Positions 53,681 through 64,000 of a DNA stretch of 64,000 nt are shown one piece after another. Source of the stretch: Topomyia yanbarensis (Eukaryota > Arthropoda > Insecta > Diptera > Culicidae); the NCBI RefSeq assembly GCF_030247195.1, contig NC_080670.1, forward strand, positions 44,406,194-44,470,193. Direction: 5' to 3'. The notes beneath the pieces are model-generated. The model saw only the letters and a program-made list of their open reading frames with translations, was not told the DNA's origin and did no database searches. Both the position numbers and the translations under genes were made by a program. The number at the start of each line of letters is the position of its first letter. Within the stretch, counting starts at the first letter, position 1.

Positions 53681-56233
53681 GCTTAGCTGTACCTTTTTCG
53701 AACAGGATTCTTTTCTGGTCACGTTGCTGGTCCATTGGAGACAGAGAGGACTTTCGACTCCATTTAGGCCAAGCTCTTCAGCAAGTTCCTTGTCTAGCAG
53801 TGTCAAATCAGAGCCGTCGTCGAAAAACGCAAAGGTTGGTACTGATTTTCCGTTGCTATGCAGTAAAACTGGTAATATTTTAGAAAGCGAAGATGTCCGA
53901 TGACAATGTGTGGATACTAACGAAGGACTAGAACGAACATATTCTGTTGCTGGGAGTTTTTCTGCATGTAATAATTTATGATGTGGTTCCTTGCAGTCGT
54001 TTATTCCGCTTGGCTGTTTTGTTCTACATGGCCACTTACCATGGCCAGTTAGACACCGCTTACACAAATCGTTCTGTTCCATAAACTTAAGGCGTTCTGG
54101 GATAGTATACTTTAGAAACCGGTCGCAGTTGCGAATTTTATGTTCGTTGCGTTGGCATACGCGGCAGGGTTTTGTATTTTTAATCAGGTTAGACGAAATT
54201 GTTTCGTTTTCTGTTTCCGGTTCTGGATCGCGTTCTCTGGTTACTGCATGCGCATTCAGGAATCCATCCTTTTCATTTTTCGATCCACGTCGTGTGTTAT
54301 AGTCTGGTAGGCTTGAGTCCGTCGGAAAACTAACTTGGCAGGTAGCCATTTTGATAGACAGAGCGTAATCGCTGAATACCTTTAATGAAGCTTCAGGTAT
54401 CCGCTGATTGTACAGTCCCCAATCTAGTCGCAGACTTGGTGGAAGTTTGCCTACCAGCTCTGTTAGCAGCATTGGGTTCGATAGATGGTCATGGAGGTTG
54501 GCTGCTTCGATATAAGTTACGAGGTTTTTGACCTCTCGACCGAATGTGACTAAGGTTTCTAGCTTGTTGACATTTGGAGGAGGTGCGTTTCGTATCTTTG
54601 AAAGCAGGCAATGTACGAGTTGCTCAGGAGGACCACACTCATCTCGAAGTGTACGGAGTATTTCCGGAATCGCGGATGGTAGAGTGAGGATGCTGTGAAC
54701 CTTTTCTCTGGCGCTCCCTACCAGGCTTTTTTGCAATCTTGCAAGATTTTCGTCCGGTTGGATTCCACACATCACTGTTGTCGACTCGAATGCACTTATA
54801 AACATCGGCCACTCTAACGGATCCCCAGAGAATTTAGGTAGTTCTTTGCAGACTACGTGACGAGCGGCGAGCTGTTGTGGACTGATAATTCCCTCCGTAG
54901 GCCACGAAAATTGCGGCTGGGGAATGAAGGTAGTTGATTGCTGGGGCGGTAGGCAGTATGCAGAATCATTTGGCATTGGCTGTTGCCTTGCATAGTGTAT
55001 ACCACCTCTAGAACCTGCTTGCTGTTGTTCTGTAGGCTGTTGTTGCAGTATCGGTGCCGTTTGAGCCTCTAATACGTGCTGCGCTGCCTGCCCATGGTCT
55101 ATATCGGGAACAGCTGTTGCAGGAAGACGGCGATCGACGTAAGAATTAGAGTAGACCGGCGGTTTTAGTACTTGTCGGACACCGGGTTGGTGATACATAC
55201 TAATTCTATCAGTCGGTAAGTATACCTGCGTCGGAAGATGGGCCTCTGGATAGTACAACGATGGATTTGGCATCGATTGTTGTGCGGTAGGATGTCCAGA
55301 AAAAGAGACGGGTTGCAGATTAGTCTTCGTCGGACGCTCAATCATAGGTCCAGTCACGATCGCACCCAGATGTGGAACAGGATAGTGCCGAACATCATAC
55401 GCGACAGAGCTCACTGGAAGCAAGGTTCCCATTGAATCCAAGGGTTTCGTTGCGGGGAAAATAGGCTTCGGTAAACCATATGGCGTATTTGGTCGGTATT
55501 GTTGCTGTAGCTGATCTTGATCTGGGATGATCGATTGTCCACGAACCTGGTTCATGTGAGAGGCTGTACTCAGCTCTTGATGTTGTGCGACGGGCATCAT
55601 GACTCGACGATTTTCAGGTATATTAGCCAACGTGTAAATAGGCTCGGGCACGGCATACATGTTACCTTGCGAACGTCGCAGATTAGAGATAACTGGTGGT
55701 GGAATAGAGGTTGCTACCGCTGCGGAAACATTTATGGGCGTTGACGTGTTCGCTACTGGGTGACTAGTTTCTGCTAGAGCTTTATTTTGTTCGTCAACCC
55801 AGATACGTACACCCATCTGACTGTGCCGACTGCTGTGATTCGTCGCACTACTTCCTTCGCTATCAGCCTCTACCTCCAGCTGGTGCTTTTGAGCCAAGTA
55901 TTCCCGTTCCTTTTGGGCTTGCAGCATTAGAAGCTTATCCTCCAGAGCCTTCTTCTCTTCAAGGTGTTTTAAACGAAGTCTAGCGCTCTTGGATGTCCTG
56001 CCTGATGCAATGGATCCGCAGAACGTAGAGCAGTGGCAGCATCTCCAGGCTCGGTTAACGATTGAGCTCTCTACTCCTGCACAGCCGAAGTGCCACCAAG
56101 TATTGCAATTGTCGCATGCCACCATGTCCTCGACGTGATCTGGGCGGTCGCAACCCTTACAATTAAATCCTACTGAAGGTTGCATCGTAACCTGACTGGA
56201 ATCCGCAGTATTGTCGGCTCCCAAAGTACTCAT
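53597..56233 (-). CDS. BEL Gag-protease polyprotein with N-terminal PHD finger
   Basis: 878 residues. A C4HC3 PHD finger occupies residues 25-68 (C25, C28, C40, C43, H48, C51, C65, C68), with the Trp-Trp-His of NTWWHFGC. A charged predicted coiled coil lies at about 83-125 (LKHLEEKKALEDKLLMLQAQ). A long Pro/Gln-rich linker runs at about 150-450. The Gag core at about 455-640 starts LPKFSGDPLEWPMFISAFES. A CCHC knuckle CRVCQRNEHKIRNC and a second Cys/His segment (CKRCLTGHGKWPC) follow. The aspartic protease has FAFFDDGSDLTLLDKEL near residue 800. The first ATG is at 56233 (a GTG precedes it). PHD fingers usually read histone tails, so a role in targeting chromatin is possible but not shown. 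The frame ends at 53597, where pol should continue. Confidence 0.93.
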   Translation of the reverse strand: MSTLGADNTADSSQVTMQPSVGFNCKGCDRPDHVEDMVACDNCNTWWHFGCAGVESSIVNRAWRCCHCSTFCGSIASGRTSKSARLRLKHLEEKKALEDKLLMLQAQKEREYLAQKHQLEVEADSEGSSATNHSSRHSQMGVRIWVDEQNKALAETSHPVANTSTPINVSAAVATSIPPPVISNLRRSQGNMYAVPEPIYTLANIPENRRVMMPVAQHQELSTASHMNQVRGQSIIPDQDQLQQQYRPNTPYGLPKPIFPATKPLDSMGTLLPVSSVAYDVRHYPVPHLGAIVTGPMIERPTKTNLQPVSFSGHPTAQQSMPNPSLYYPEAHLPTQVYLPTDRISMYHQPGVRQVLKPPVYSNSYVDRRLPATAVPDIDHGQAAQHVLEAQTAPILQQQPTEQQQAGSRGGIHYARQQPMPNDSAYCLPPQQSTTFIPQPQFSWPTEGIISPQQLAARHVVCKELPKFSGDPLEWPMFISAFESTTVMCGIQPDENLARLQKSLVGSAREKVHSILTLPSAIPEILRTLRDECGPPEQLVHCLLSKIRNAPPPNVNKLETLVTFGREVKNLVTYIEAANLHDHLSNPMLLTELVGKLPPSLRLDWGLYNQRIPEASLKVFSDYALSIKMATCQVSFPTDSSLPDYNTRRGSKNEKDGFLNAHAVTRERDPEPETENETISSNLIKNTKPCRVCQRNEHKIRNCDRFLKYTIPERLKFMEQNDLCKRCLTGHGKWPCRTKQPSGINDCKEPHHKLLHAEKLPATEYVRSSPSLVSTHCHRTSSLSKILPVLLHSNGKSVPTFAFFDDGSDLTLLDKELAEELGLNGVESPLCLQWTSNVTRKESCSKKVQLSISGINGKKNTPFEMCARSRASTCQGKA

Positions 56234-56252
56234 CACTCGTAATTTTTGAGAA
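56234..56252 (-). promoter_or_regulatory. Leader between 5' LTR and Gag, expected primer-binding site not seen
   Basis: Only 19 bases separate the 5' LTR from the ATG. On the minus strand they read TTCTCAAAAATTACGAGTG. A primer-binding site normally starts with TGG, complementary to a tRNA CCA end. None is found here. Confidence 0.5.
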
Positions 56253-56802
56253 TGTTAGAGTTTTTGTAGTCTGTCTTATTGGCAAGACTCAAACTGAAAT
56301 TTATTAACATAAATGTAGTTGATAATTCCATTGATCTAATCATACTTACAATTAGTATCTAACCGAGTATATTGACGACCGAGTTCTTTTACTATGAATT
56401 GCCGACTAATACTCTCCACGCGATTTCAGTGCTATCAAATTAGGGTTAATTTAGTATTACATAGGTTAGGTTAATTTTAGTCATTTCAAATTCATCATAC
56501 CTTATCGCTATATATGTTACTTTAGGCCAATATGCACTGTGGCACCTCAATGTTTAGTACCTATATACTGTGCATAAAGAAAATATCTTATAAATTATAA
56601 AAAAGCTCTAATTATGGGAATTCTATCGGGCTCACTTGAATATAATGTGAAATTAATCTATCACCTTCGACTGTCACATCTAATCTAATCCATTACTTTC
56701 GACTGCCACATTTGACGTTCCTGTCCTGTGCAACGGCGCGCTGATTTGGCTGTTCGCACGGCTTACCGCGAGCGAGGGGCTTGTTTCGTACGTGAGATAA
56801 CA
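56253..56802 (-). repeat. 5' LTR of the BEL element
   Basis: The transcriptional 5' LTR of the minus-strand element, 550 bp, one difference from the other LTR. It would carry the promoter and polyadenylation signals; I did not identify them with confidence. Confidence 0.96.
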
Positions 56803-56807
56803 GGTAT
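56803..56807. repeat. Target-site duplication, right copy, of the BEL element
   Basis: GGTAT, identical to 49370-49374. Confidence 0.92.
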
Positions 56808-59800
56808 AGAAGGGAAAACATAAGTGTATTCTACTTCATTGGGGTTATGTCACTAACATTACCCACCCATCTTTGTTTCTAGTCATAGACGCAGTTTGTT
56901 TTCCACTCTTAATTTTTTTTCTTGTTGAAATTGTTTGGGGCTTTTCCTTTTGCTAGTTTGATTTCTGTAAAATAATAATTTAATCAAGCATATTTCTAGT
57001 CATTTTCCCGCTATTCGCCGATACAATATTCCTTAACCATATTTTTGGCACCTAGTGATTTTCCTGATGGCCGGGCGTTTAGAGACAAAATTTTTAATCG
57101 CGGGTGATCTCCACCATAATTTCGAATTTCTATTCCTGCTTCATGGTGCAAACAACATCACGTATACGGTAATCTTAAGACGGTCCTGAGTAAGTCAGAG
57201 AGTTCATGTTTCTTGATGTGTTGCATGAGAATTTGATCGCAAGTTTGACTCCATTAAACCTTATGACAAATCCAATTAAACAAGCGTCGAAAATGTTCAT
57301 CGTACAAAGAATGATTCTCGCATTGCACCAAACGATCCCCGATTGCCACCCACCACCAGCAGCAGTGCAAACGGATGACACTATCTTCGAAAATAGAATC
57401 GTCTTCATTAATCCTCGGTTCAATGCGGAGCAAAGAATTTCCAATATCAGGCCCCATTTGGATCAAAAGGAAATTCGTACAGATCGCCATCCTATAACTA
57501 CACTGCCGAACCTAAGCATGCGAGCGGGTCCTGCCTGGTACCCACTTGTAAACAACGAGGCAGCGCATTTGTCTACACTGACTTGGAAAATCTACTGCCA
57601 TGAGAAAACCGAGAACTTTCCTCCCCCTCCACACCCAAATTCCCACCGAAATCATAAATCAATCGGTAAAATAGCGCTGGAATCCCCTTCGGTTCATCGT
57701 TCTTTATTGTGTGTAGTCAGTCGGTCGGTGGCAGGCGGTGACGGTGACGGTGGCGATGGTGAGGCAGGCAATGTCGACTGTCGTTTGTTCTTGTGTACGA
57801 CGGGGACAAGAATATCGGGCACGGAAGATTAAATTTCTTCGATTTGTCAATATGGAAGTATCTGGCGATGTTGGTTTTTTTTTTATTTCTATGTTGGCGC
57901 TTTGAGTTTAGCCCTGCTGACATGCTGTGACCTTTCGGAGGCATTCTTTTTTTTTCGGCTATGCTTATTGTCACGTTGATTGGGTTTTTATTTACTGTAT
58001 GTATTGTGTTATGAGAAGAACCAAAAAAAAAAAACTCGGCGCGATTTGAAAGATGTTCCGAATTGTGGAACATTTTCTGTTTTTTGTGGTGTAACGAAAA
58101 CTAAATTTTATGACACTCAGCGGTTTTTCGTAAGATGTATAAGAAACAAATCGGATAAGGTACCAAAGCGATGTTTATTAGAGCGAGAAGAAATCTTTTA
58201 AGCAATTCCCAACCACCATTCTATAGTTGAATCAGATGAGCATTGAAACTATAACATCTCCAGTGAATTAATAATGACCGTTTCACAACTAAATTTTTGT
58301 AACAAAAGCAAAACCCTTGTCCTAGGTAACTATTGTAACCGGTCTCCAATCAAGTGGCTGCGTCAAATGAAAAACCCTTTACCGACTCTAAAGTGCAACA
58401 GTTTTACGCATTCTGCCTTCAGGCACTTAACTTTCACCTGTTGCGAGCTACACACCTGAATGAAAATGTGTTCGCTTTTGTGTAAAATCCTCCCCGAGAT
58501 GCATTGTTTGCTTTCCATTATACATACACTCACAAAGTAAGTAGTCGTTTATAGAATGATCATGAGAGTCCGACTGAGCAGGAAATCATCCGAAGGACCC
58601 CATGTTTATCTCATGTCTGAAGAACTCGCAACAGCTCATGAATAATCCTGAGCTGACTCGTTACACTCGAAAACATTTATTTGTGCTACCCTTCAAGAAT
58701 GGAAATATTGTTTCTTTCATTAATCCCACGTCTCTTTCACACGCGAGAGATGCTTGTTCCTTGTGTTACATTAAAGTCATACGCGAATGGTCGCCACATA
58801 CTGAGACCGTCTATTGATGGGTGCTGTTCTTGAGACAATCGACGGTTTTCGCATACAGTCATGTATAGTCTAGTACGTGGGTAGGTAGGAAGAGGTTACT
58901 GCAAAGGCCAAGTAGATTGATCCTATACAATGCAGGCGTCATATAATTTATGCAACACCCAAGCCATTACCGGCTCCCTCGACGGATGGGCTGCCGGGTT
59001 TTGTGCAAAGGCAAACATTGTGCACGCTCAAAACTGGGAAATGTATCACTTGCTGGTGAGAGGTTATATTTCAAAACAATATTATTAGGATTTCACTTTA
59101 TGGCGTCGTTGGATGTAATGGTCAGTCCCTGAGACAAGACTGTTACAATTAGTGTAAGATTTCCATATTCCTTTACACTTGATGCTTTGGTATATTATTG
59201 CAATATCTGGGAGCGTGAAACAAGCGTTAGATGGCTATTTGCACGATTTCAGCGTGTACAAAACAGTACCGAGCTTTCTTTGGTAAGGCACTTGCTTCTC
59301 CAAACAATGCAGAAGTGCAACAATTGTATTTTCCATTATGCTTCCGGGCATTCTTGAAATTTGTTTTGTATGGCAATCCTTCAGACATGCATTGCATATA
59401 TCCCACACAAACATGCATGCATGGCCTTTGTCTTTCACAGAGTATGTGAATACTGTTCCAGAAGGCGGACCCATTCACACTCCAAGTGCCGGCCTGCTCT
59501 CGGCGACCGAATGTGGAATTATCTACGCCGTCGCGGTATTTCTGCTGTCTGTTGTAACAACAATTGAGCGAAAGTGATAGTTTGCAATCTCTGGCGACGG
59601 TTTGATGCGGCCGACTGTATTCTGCTGTTGTGTTTCTCGATTATGTGCTACAATCTATAGAAATATGGGGGAATATTCTTATTTCAATAACATTTCTTGA
59701 TGGAATCGTGTTGTGCACAGGGAAATAAGCGCTGTTTCCCCTGCCGTACCTTTTAATCAACTTTGACTGTTTTTCTCTAGGTTAGGAGCAGCTAACAATA

Positions 59801-62500
59801 GCATCAGATGAGGAGCGGGCAACAAATAAATGGATGATGGGTACCCAAGAAATAGTATATGGTATAAAGTAACATTCTATTGGCATTTTCTATGAATAGC
59901 TGTAGTTAATTCAAAAGTATTCAAAAATTTTGGTAACTTTTTGTGTATGTTAAATTTTTGTAACAAATAAGGTATTGGTGAGTCATATTGACACGGATTT
60001 CAAACTTAATTCTCAAAACTATTTTTGGTCAAATCTATATATTTTCGAAACCAATTTGTTTGTTGGAGCTTCAGTTTTCAGTTTCTGGTGAAAATAATCA
60101 GTTTTCATCTTCGGGAAGATCCGGAAAACCGTACAAGCATAAGCATAAGCATTAGAGATCGCCCGTAGTTGCTACTCAGTTATTGACCAGAACCAAATTA
60201 GGTTGCAAAATGTTGATTGGAACAACATGCTTGGGAATAGCATGATGAGCCACATTGTACAATCTATTCTGATCCCTGCATGCTGATCAATACCGACGCC
60301 GGCCACGTGCAGATCTTCTGGGAAAGAAAGGAATGTTAGTCCGATACAATTTGCTACTAGAGACCGAGGAATCCTCTGCATCTCCACATGTATCACGGGA
60401 AGGGGAGAGTTGTTAGTTAGTGTGCCAATAGCGTTATCATGTAATAATTGCTCTGGACAGCCGGCTGCCGAGAATTTGGGAAATTTATCATTTGTTCACG
60501 GAGAACCAAAATTCGGCTCAGATGCGAAAACCTTAGTTGATTTACTGAATTGAATTAGTTATTATTTAGGACAACTAAGCAAATTCTCAATTTGCTGATT
60601 TTGATTAGTTGTTCTCGATCCTCCTAAATAGAGCTAAAACGCTAGTTGGAATTTTTGTTTTTTCTGTTGATTTGGCGAGAAAATGATGCTGTCACTTTTA
60701 GCGGAGACACATTCTCCATCTTCTCAACTATATTTTTTGCTGAATTTAATGCTATTTTCTGTTGGTTTCAACTAATTTATTCTCTAAATCCAAAACTTTT
60801 TTGCATTAAAATCAACTATTTTTTAGTTGAATTTCTGATACAAATATGCTAATTTTAGGGAGGTTGTTTTGTTCAATTTAGTTTTTTCTTCAGGTGATTT
60901 CAACAAATGTCAGTTTTGAATTTAAGCCATGCTGTCTTTAAATTTAAAATTTTTCGTAGTTAAATTTAGAATGTCAATATTTTAGATTTAAGACAGCTTT
61001 GGTTGAATGTAGCGTTTTTTTCTATTAATTACTGTTGATTATAAGATAGACATGAGTTGAAAATAGAAACTAGTTTGGTTGTTTCGATCTTTTGTATAGT
61101 TGATTCAACTTCCCAACACGGTTCTAACAGCTAATGATTATGTTGATTCGAAAATGGGTTTGGGATTTGTAAATAAAAATCAAATCATTTAAAAAAAAAT
61201 ATAGCTGACTAAACAACAATTTACTATGATTGTAACCTGATTTTGATGATTTCCTATTGGCGAGTGGTGATTAGTTAAATAACGTATTGTGTAGTTCTCT
61301 CCAAACTTGCATATTTTGTTCTTGTTCTACGAGCGAACTGTCAGCTTGAAAAATTCTGATATCTATATAAGTAATGGAATTGTTAAAAAGTCCAATATAC
61401 ATTTTATAGATATTAGCAAATAGAACTAAAATATTACGAGCAAGACGACGTCCATCTTGGAACAACATCCAAATAAATCACTCCAAAGTCTTACCTTTGA
61501 CGGAATATTGTAAATATACAATTCCTGAGATCGTGTACATTCTCGTGAAACATCAAGATTAATAAATACGACTATCATATGGCGAAGTGTTGTATTCAGG
61601 AACCACTCAAGCTTCTTCTTCATGTAACAAACGGAGTAAACAGGAGCAAAAATACTTGCTCCTTTTTACTCCGGTTTGCTACCAGAAGAAAAAAGAGAAG
61701 AAGAGAGTACAGGAACGATTTTCTCCGGAGTACTTTCTTTTTCTCCTGGTACTGGAACAAACCTAATGAAATTAATTATGTCGCGTTCGGACAGCTCTCT
61801 TCATCGTCTTCATAACACCCCACAATAGTCGTTGGGTGATAAGAATCAGCTTTCCGTGCTCAAGTCTAGAAGTATTAACGTTGGCATCTTAACATTTTAG
61901 CCGGTTATCTTAAAAATTAAATACTTACTTTCTTATCACCATCATAAAACTCTTTTCTAGCTAAGAGGTTCCCAACATAAATAAAACCTTTTCATTCTTG
62001 TATTTTAAAGAATCTTGGTGGCACCTAAAATTGGCGAAAAAACCTAGACTGAAAAATCATTTGAATTACATTAATTAATTTCAATATATACCTTGTGATT
62101 TCAATGGTTCAAACCCGCTAAAGTAAAGGGAAACACGTCAATTTTGATCTTGGAGTTTGGAGAATTGATGATGAAACTCAAAATACACTTTAGCTGATTT
62201 TGACAAGAGCAAAACACAATACTGAATTAATATAAGATGTAGAATAGGAAGGTATGGACATTTTTCGTTTGGGAGTGTGTTGGTTTCTTGCCTGTGAAAT
62301 TAATTAAGGCGGTTGGGTCAGCGAAATATGACATCACCAAAACCAACCGTTAACCCCGGTTTAAAAGTTAAGCGATAGTGAAGAAATCGACCCTTACCAA
62401 TCAGAATGAAGTATGGCACCAGCCAAGGCAAAAGAAGACAACTTGTAATGCATTTATTGAATAGTTTATGGTGACGTCACAATTGAACTCGAGTGTTTAT
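56808..62500. other. Mostly unexplained DNA with no gene I can name
   Basis: A plus-strand open frame at 57206-57832 (208 codons) is the longest non-element frame in the window, but it has no recognisable domain. It is followed by GTGACGGTGACGGTGGCGAT repeats near 57740, and AGTCAGTCGGTCGGTG at 57715-57730 resembles an arthropod initiator, so this may be a 5' exon or promoter of a host gene. 59228-59577 is open in several frames on both strands without a domain. 60500-61230 is rich in GTTGATT/AACTAAT words, like decayed AT-rich MITEs. Short inverted repeats lie at 61632-61673 (CGGAGTAAACAGGAGCA and its near-complement). Confidence 0.4.
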
Positions 62501-62612
62501 TTTTGACAGTTCGCTGTACATAGGCTTAGAAAAATGCTTTGCGATTTGCTTCGAGCAAATTTAGTCAAAATTTTTCAAGTTCATGTAAAAAGTACTAGTG
62601 AACTGTCAAAAA
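62501..62612. repeat. Small inverted-repeat element
   Basis: The left end TTTTTGACAGTTCGCTGTAC is answered by the complement of GTACTAGTGAACTGTCAAAA, ending at 62612. It is about 112 bp with arms of about 22 bases and no coding capacity. Confidence 0.6.
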
Positions 62613-62934
62613 CATTACACATGCCTTAATTGACGGAGATAAGTATTGCATCAGAAGAAAAAATTAAGTTTTGGTAGAATTTAATGAAATCGTGGTTGCA
62701 AGGTGCATTCTAAGGTATATTTATTAATAAAAATTAGTTTCAGAATTAATTAATCTGTTTTTCTCGAAAAATAGAAATGCATATCATTTGCAAAACAAAT
62801 CCAACGAGTAATATAGAATTGCCACATCTGTAGAATCCACCACATTGGATTCAAGCATGATTTTTCGATTAGTGTGTCATTTCACCCCCACCTGTGCCAT
62901 AAAAACTACTGCGCTGATGAAAAAAATGACAAAT
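62613..62934. other. Non-coding stretch
   Basis: Nothing recognised. Confidence 0.5.
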
Positions 62935-63106
62935 GCCCCAGTAAAGTTCAACCGGACATGAGCAGGAATTCCGGCTGGTTCCAGTTCGTACACCGGCTTC
63001 AGTGACAAAACCGATTCTAACTAGAATTGGTTGTGTCACTGGAGCCCGTGTACGAACTGGATCCAGCCGGAATTCCGGCTCATCTCCGGTTGAACTTTAC
63101 TGGGGC
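62935..63106. mobile_element. 172-bp foldback MITE
   Basis: Nearly the whole element is one hairpin. GCCCCAGTAAAGTTCAACCG at the left is the complement of the right end CGGTTGAACTTTACTGGGGC. GGAATTCCGGCTGG and CCAGCCGGAATTCCGG lie mid-arm, and the loop is only a few bases near 63020. No clear target-site duplication was found. No gene. Confidence 0.88.
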
Positions 63107-64000
63107 CTTGAAGAAAACTAAAAAAATACAAGCGAATCTGTACTGAAACACCAAACACCGTTCAAAATTATTTGAAAATATAGAAGCGAAGTCGATGGAC
63201 AATAAAAATTTACAAGATTGTCCTGAAAACAACAAGTTTGAATTGAGGTAAAAATATTAAAAAGTAAAGGGCATTGCGATGTTTTCGTGTGTGTGCAGTT
63301 AGGCTCCATTCGCGAGAAGGTACTACTCGGATATCTACTCGAAAAGATTCTATATGGCTAACCAAATTGACCAAGTTTCTGGAAAGCACCCGTCGATGTA
63401 GAGTTCAGGAACGTCCAACCAAATTGTTTGCCGTAGCCGTCCAATCGGCTGATATTGTGATGCGCAGTGGCGTAGCCAAGGGGGGGTTTTGGGGGTTAAA
63501 ACCCCCTCCAAACCAAAATATTTGAATTGAAGACAAAAAAGTTTAATGCTGACTAGTTTATTTAAATATTAAAAAAATAATTTTGGAAGTTTATTATCTG
63601 TTCATTTTATTGAGAACCTAATGTTTTAAACGTTATGGGGACTTTTTGTAAATTGTGAGAATGGGATCTTGTAACTAATATTTTAGTAAGGATCCTATAA
63701 ATATCATGTAAATATCAAGTAAAATAGCTCAACGAAAACGCCTACATAGAAACTGGTGAAAAATGGCGTTTTACGCTTGTCTCTAACAAGTCAGATTCGG
63801 TTTTTATATGCATTTGATTTTTTGGGTTATCACTTATATAAAGTGCCACTAGCTAAGATTCGCTATTTATGGTGTACATTTGGGTATCGAATTGAATGGC
63901 GCCAAGATTCCATAATTTGGAAACCATAAGCTTTCGGTGGTGTAGTATTTAGTAGCATAATTTTGTGATTAATTTTTCCAGTTGGATGCATTACTAACTC
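63107..64000. other. Non-coding stretch with a repeat edge
   Basis: At 63470-63520 the sequence CAGTGGCGTAGCCAAGGGGG followed by GGTTTTGGGGGTTAAAACCC is an end of a dispersed repeat also seen, inverted, at 32640-32720. The open frame at 63274-63525 runs into it and is not supported as a gene. Confidence 0.5.

Larger units (their letters stand above)
49375..56802 (-). mobile_element. BEL/Pao LTR retrotransposon, complete but with broken pol
   Basis: A 7428-bp element with 550-bp LTRs at 49375-49924 and 56253-56802. The LTRs begin TG and end CA on the plus strand, and a 5-base duplication GGTAT flanks the whole. On the minus strand it encodes Gag with a PHD finger and zinc knuckles, an aspartic protease, reverse transcriptase (TYVDDYLDS), RNase H, integrase and a C-terminal domain, the usual BEL order. 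The two LTRs show a single difference over their length, so the insertion is young. Despite that, pol has a frame change near 53600-53680 and a TAG at 52356-52358. It inserted at the edge of a MITE. Confidence 0.97.

Noticed and set aside
53597..53683. Canonical -1 slippery heptamer in the BEL overlap
   Set aside because: No X-XXY-YYZ site in the correct frame was found on reading the overlap.
1..64000. rRNA genes, tRNA genes, bacterial operons and CRISPR arrays
   Set aside because: None seen. The only tRNA-like promoter is the head of the SINE at 8292-8600, and the window is eukaryotic.

Overview
The window looks like repeat-rich, AT-rich intergenic or intronic DNA from a culicine mosquito; Aedes is the best guess. 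The basis is the mix of elements: I-clade (MosquI-like) non-LTR retrotransposons, a BEL/Pao element with a PHD finger, a tRNA-derived SINE, many MITEs and a mariner-type transposase remnant. I found no host protein-coding gene I can name. Almost every real coding sequence belongs to a transposable element.

Layout. 0-3 kb: two decayed non-LTR reverse-transcriptase fragments. 3-13 kb: non-coding DNA with an AT-rich MITE split by a SINE (8.1-8.7 kb) and a Harbinger-like MITE (9.9-11.1 kb). 13.1-19.2 kb: a broken minus-strand I-clade copy (A). 19.63-26.01 kb: an apparently intact plus-strand I-clade copy (B) with a 12-bp target-site duplication. A and B lie head to head. 26.1-27.3 kb: a hAT-like MITE holding a TA-flanked mariner-like MITE. 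28.6-34.9 kb: AT-rich repeats around a 2.27-kb element with about 590-bp terminal inverted repeats. 35-40 kb: mostly unexplained DNA, with a short ORF behind a TATA box, two small palindromes, a mariner-family transposase remnant and a CCAAT/TATA/Inr promoter-like site. 40.6-43.0 kb: a second long-inverted-repeat element with its own promoter-like site and a hairpin. 43.1-44.1 kb: a degenerate A/T array. 44.2-45.9 kb: a truncated I-clade copy (C). 46-48.9 kb: unexplained DNA. 48.95-56.8 kb: a MITE interrupted at its edge by a complete BEL/Pao element with 550-bp LTRs. 56.8-64 kb: largely unexplained DNA with several foldback elements.

How the parts work together. Copy B has everything expected of an autonomous I-clade element: an ORF1 with three zinc knuckles, and an ORF2 with endonuclease, reverse transcriptase, RNase H and a C-terminal Cys/His motif. 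The two ORFs overlap by eight bases (ATGGCTAA). The BEL element is recent by its LTRs (one difference seen in 550 bp), but its pol is broken by a frame change and an in-frame TAG. The MITEs and long-inverted-repeat elements encode no recognisable transposase and would need enzymes supplied in trans. All boundaries and family calls come from reading the sequence; no database search was run.
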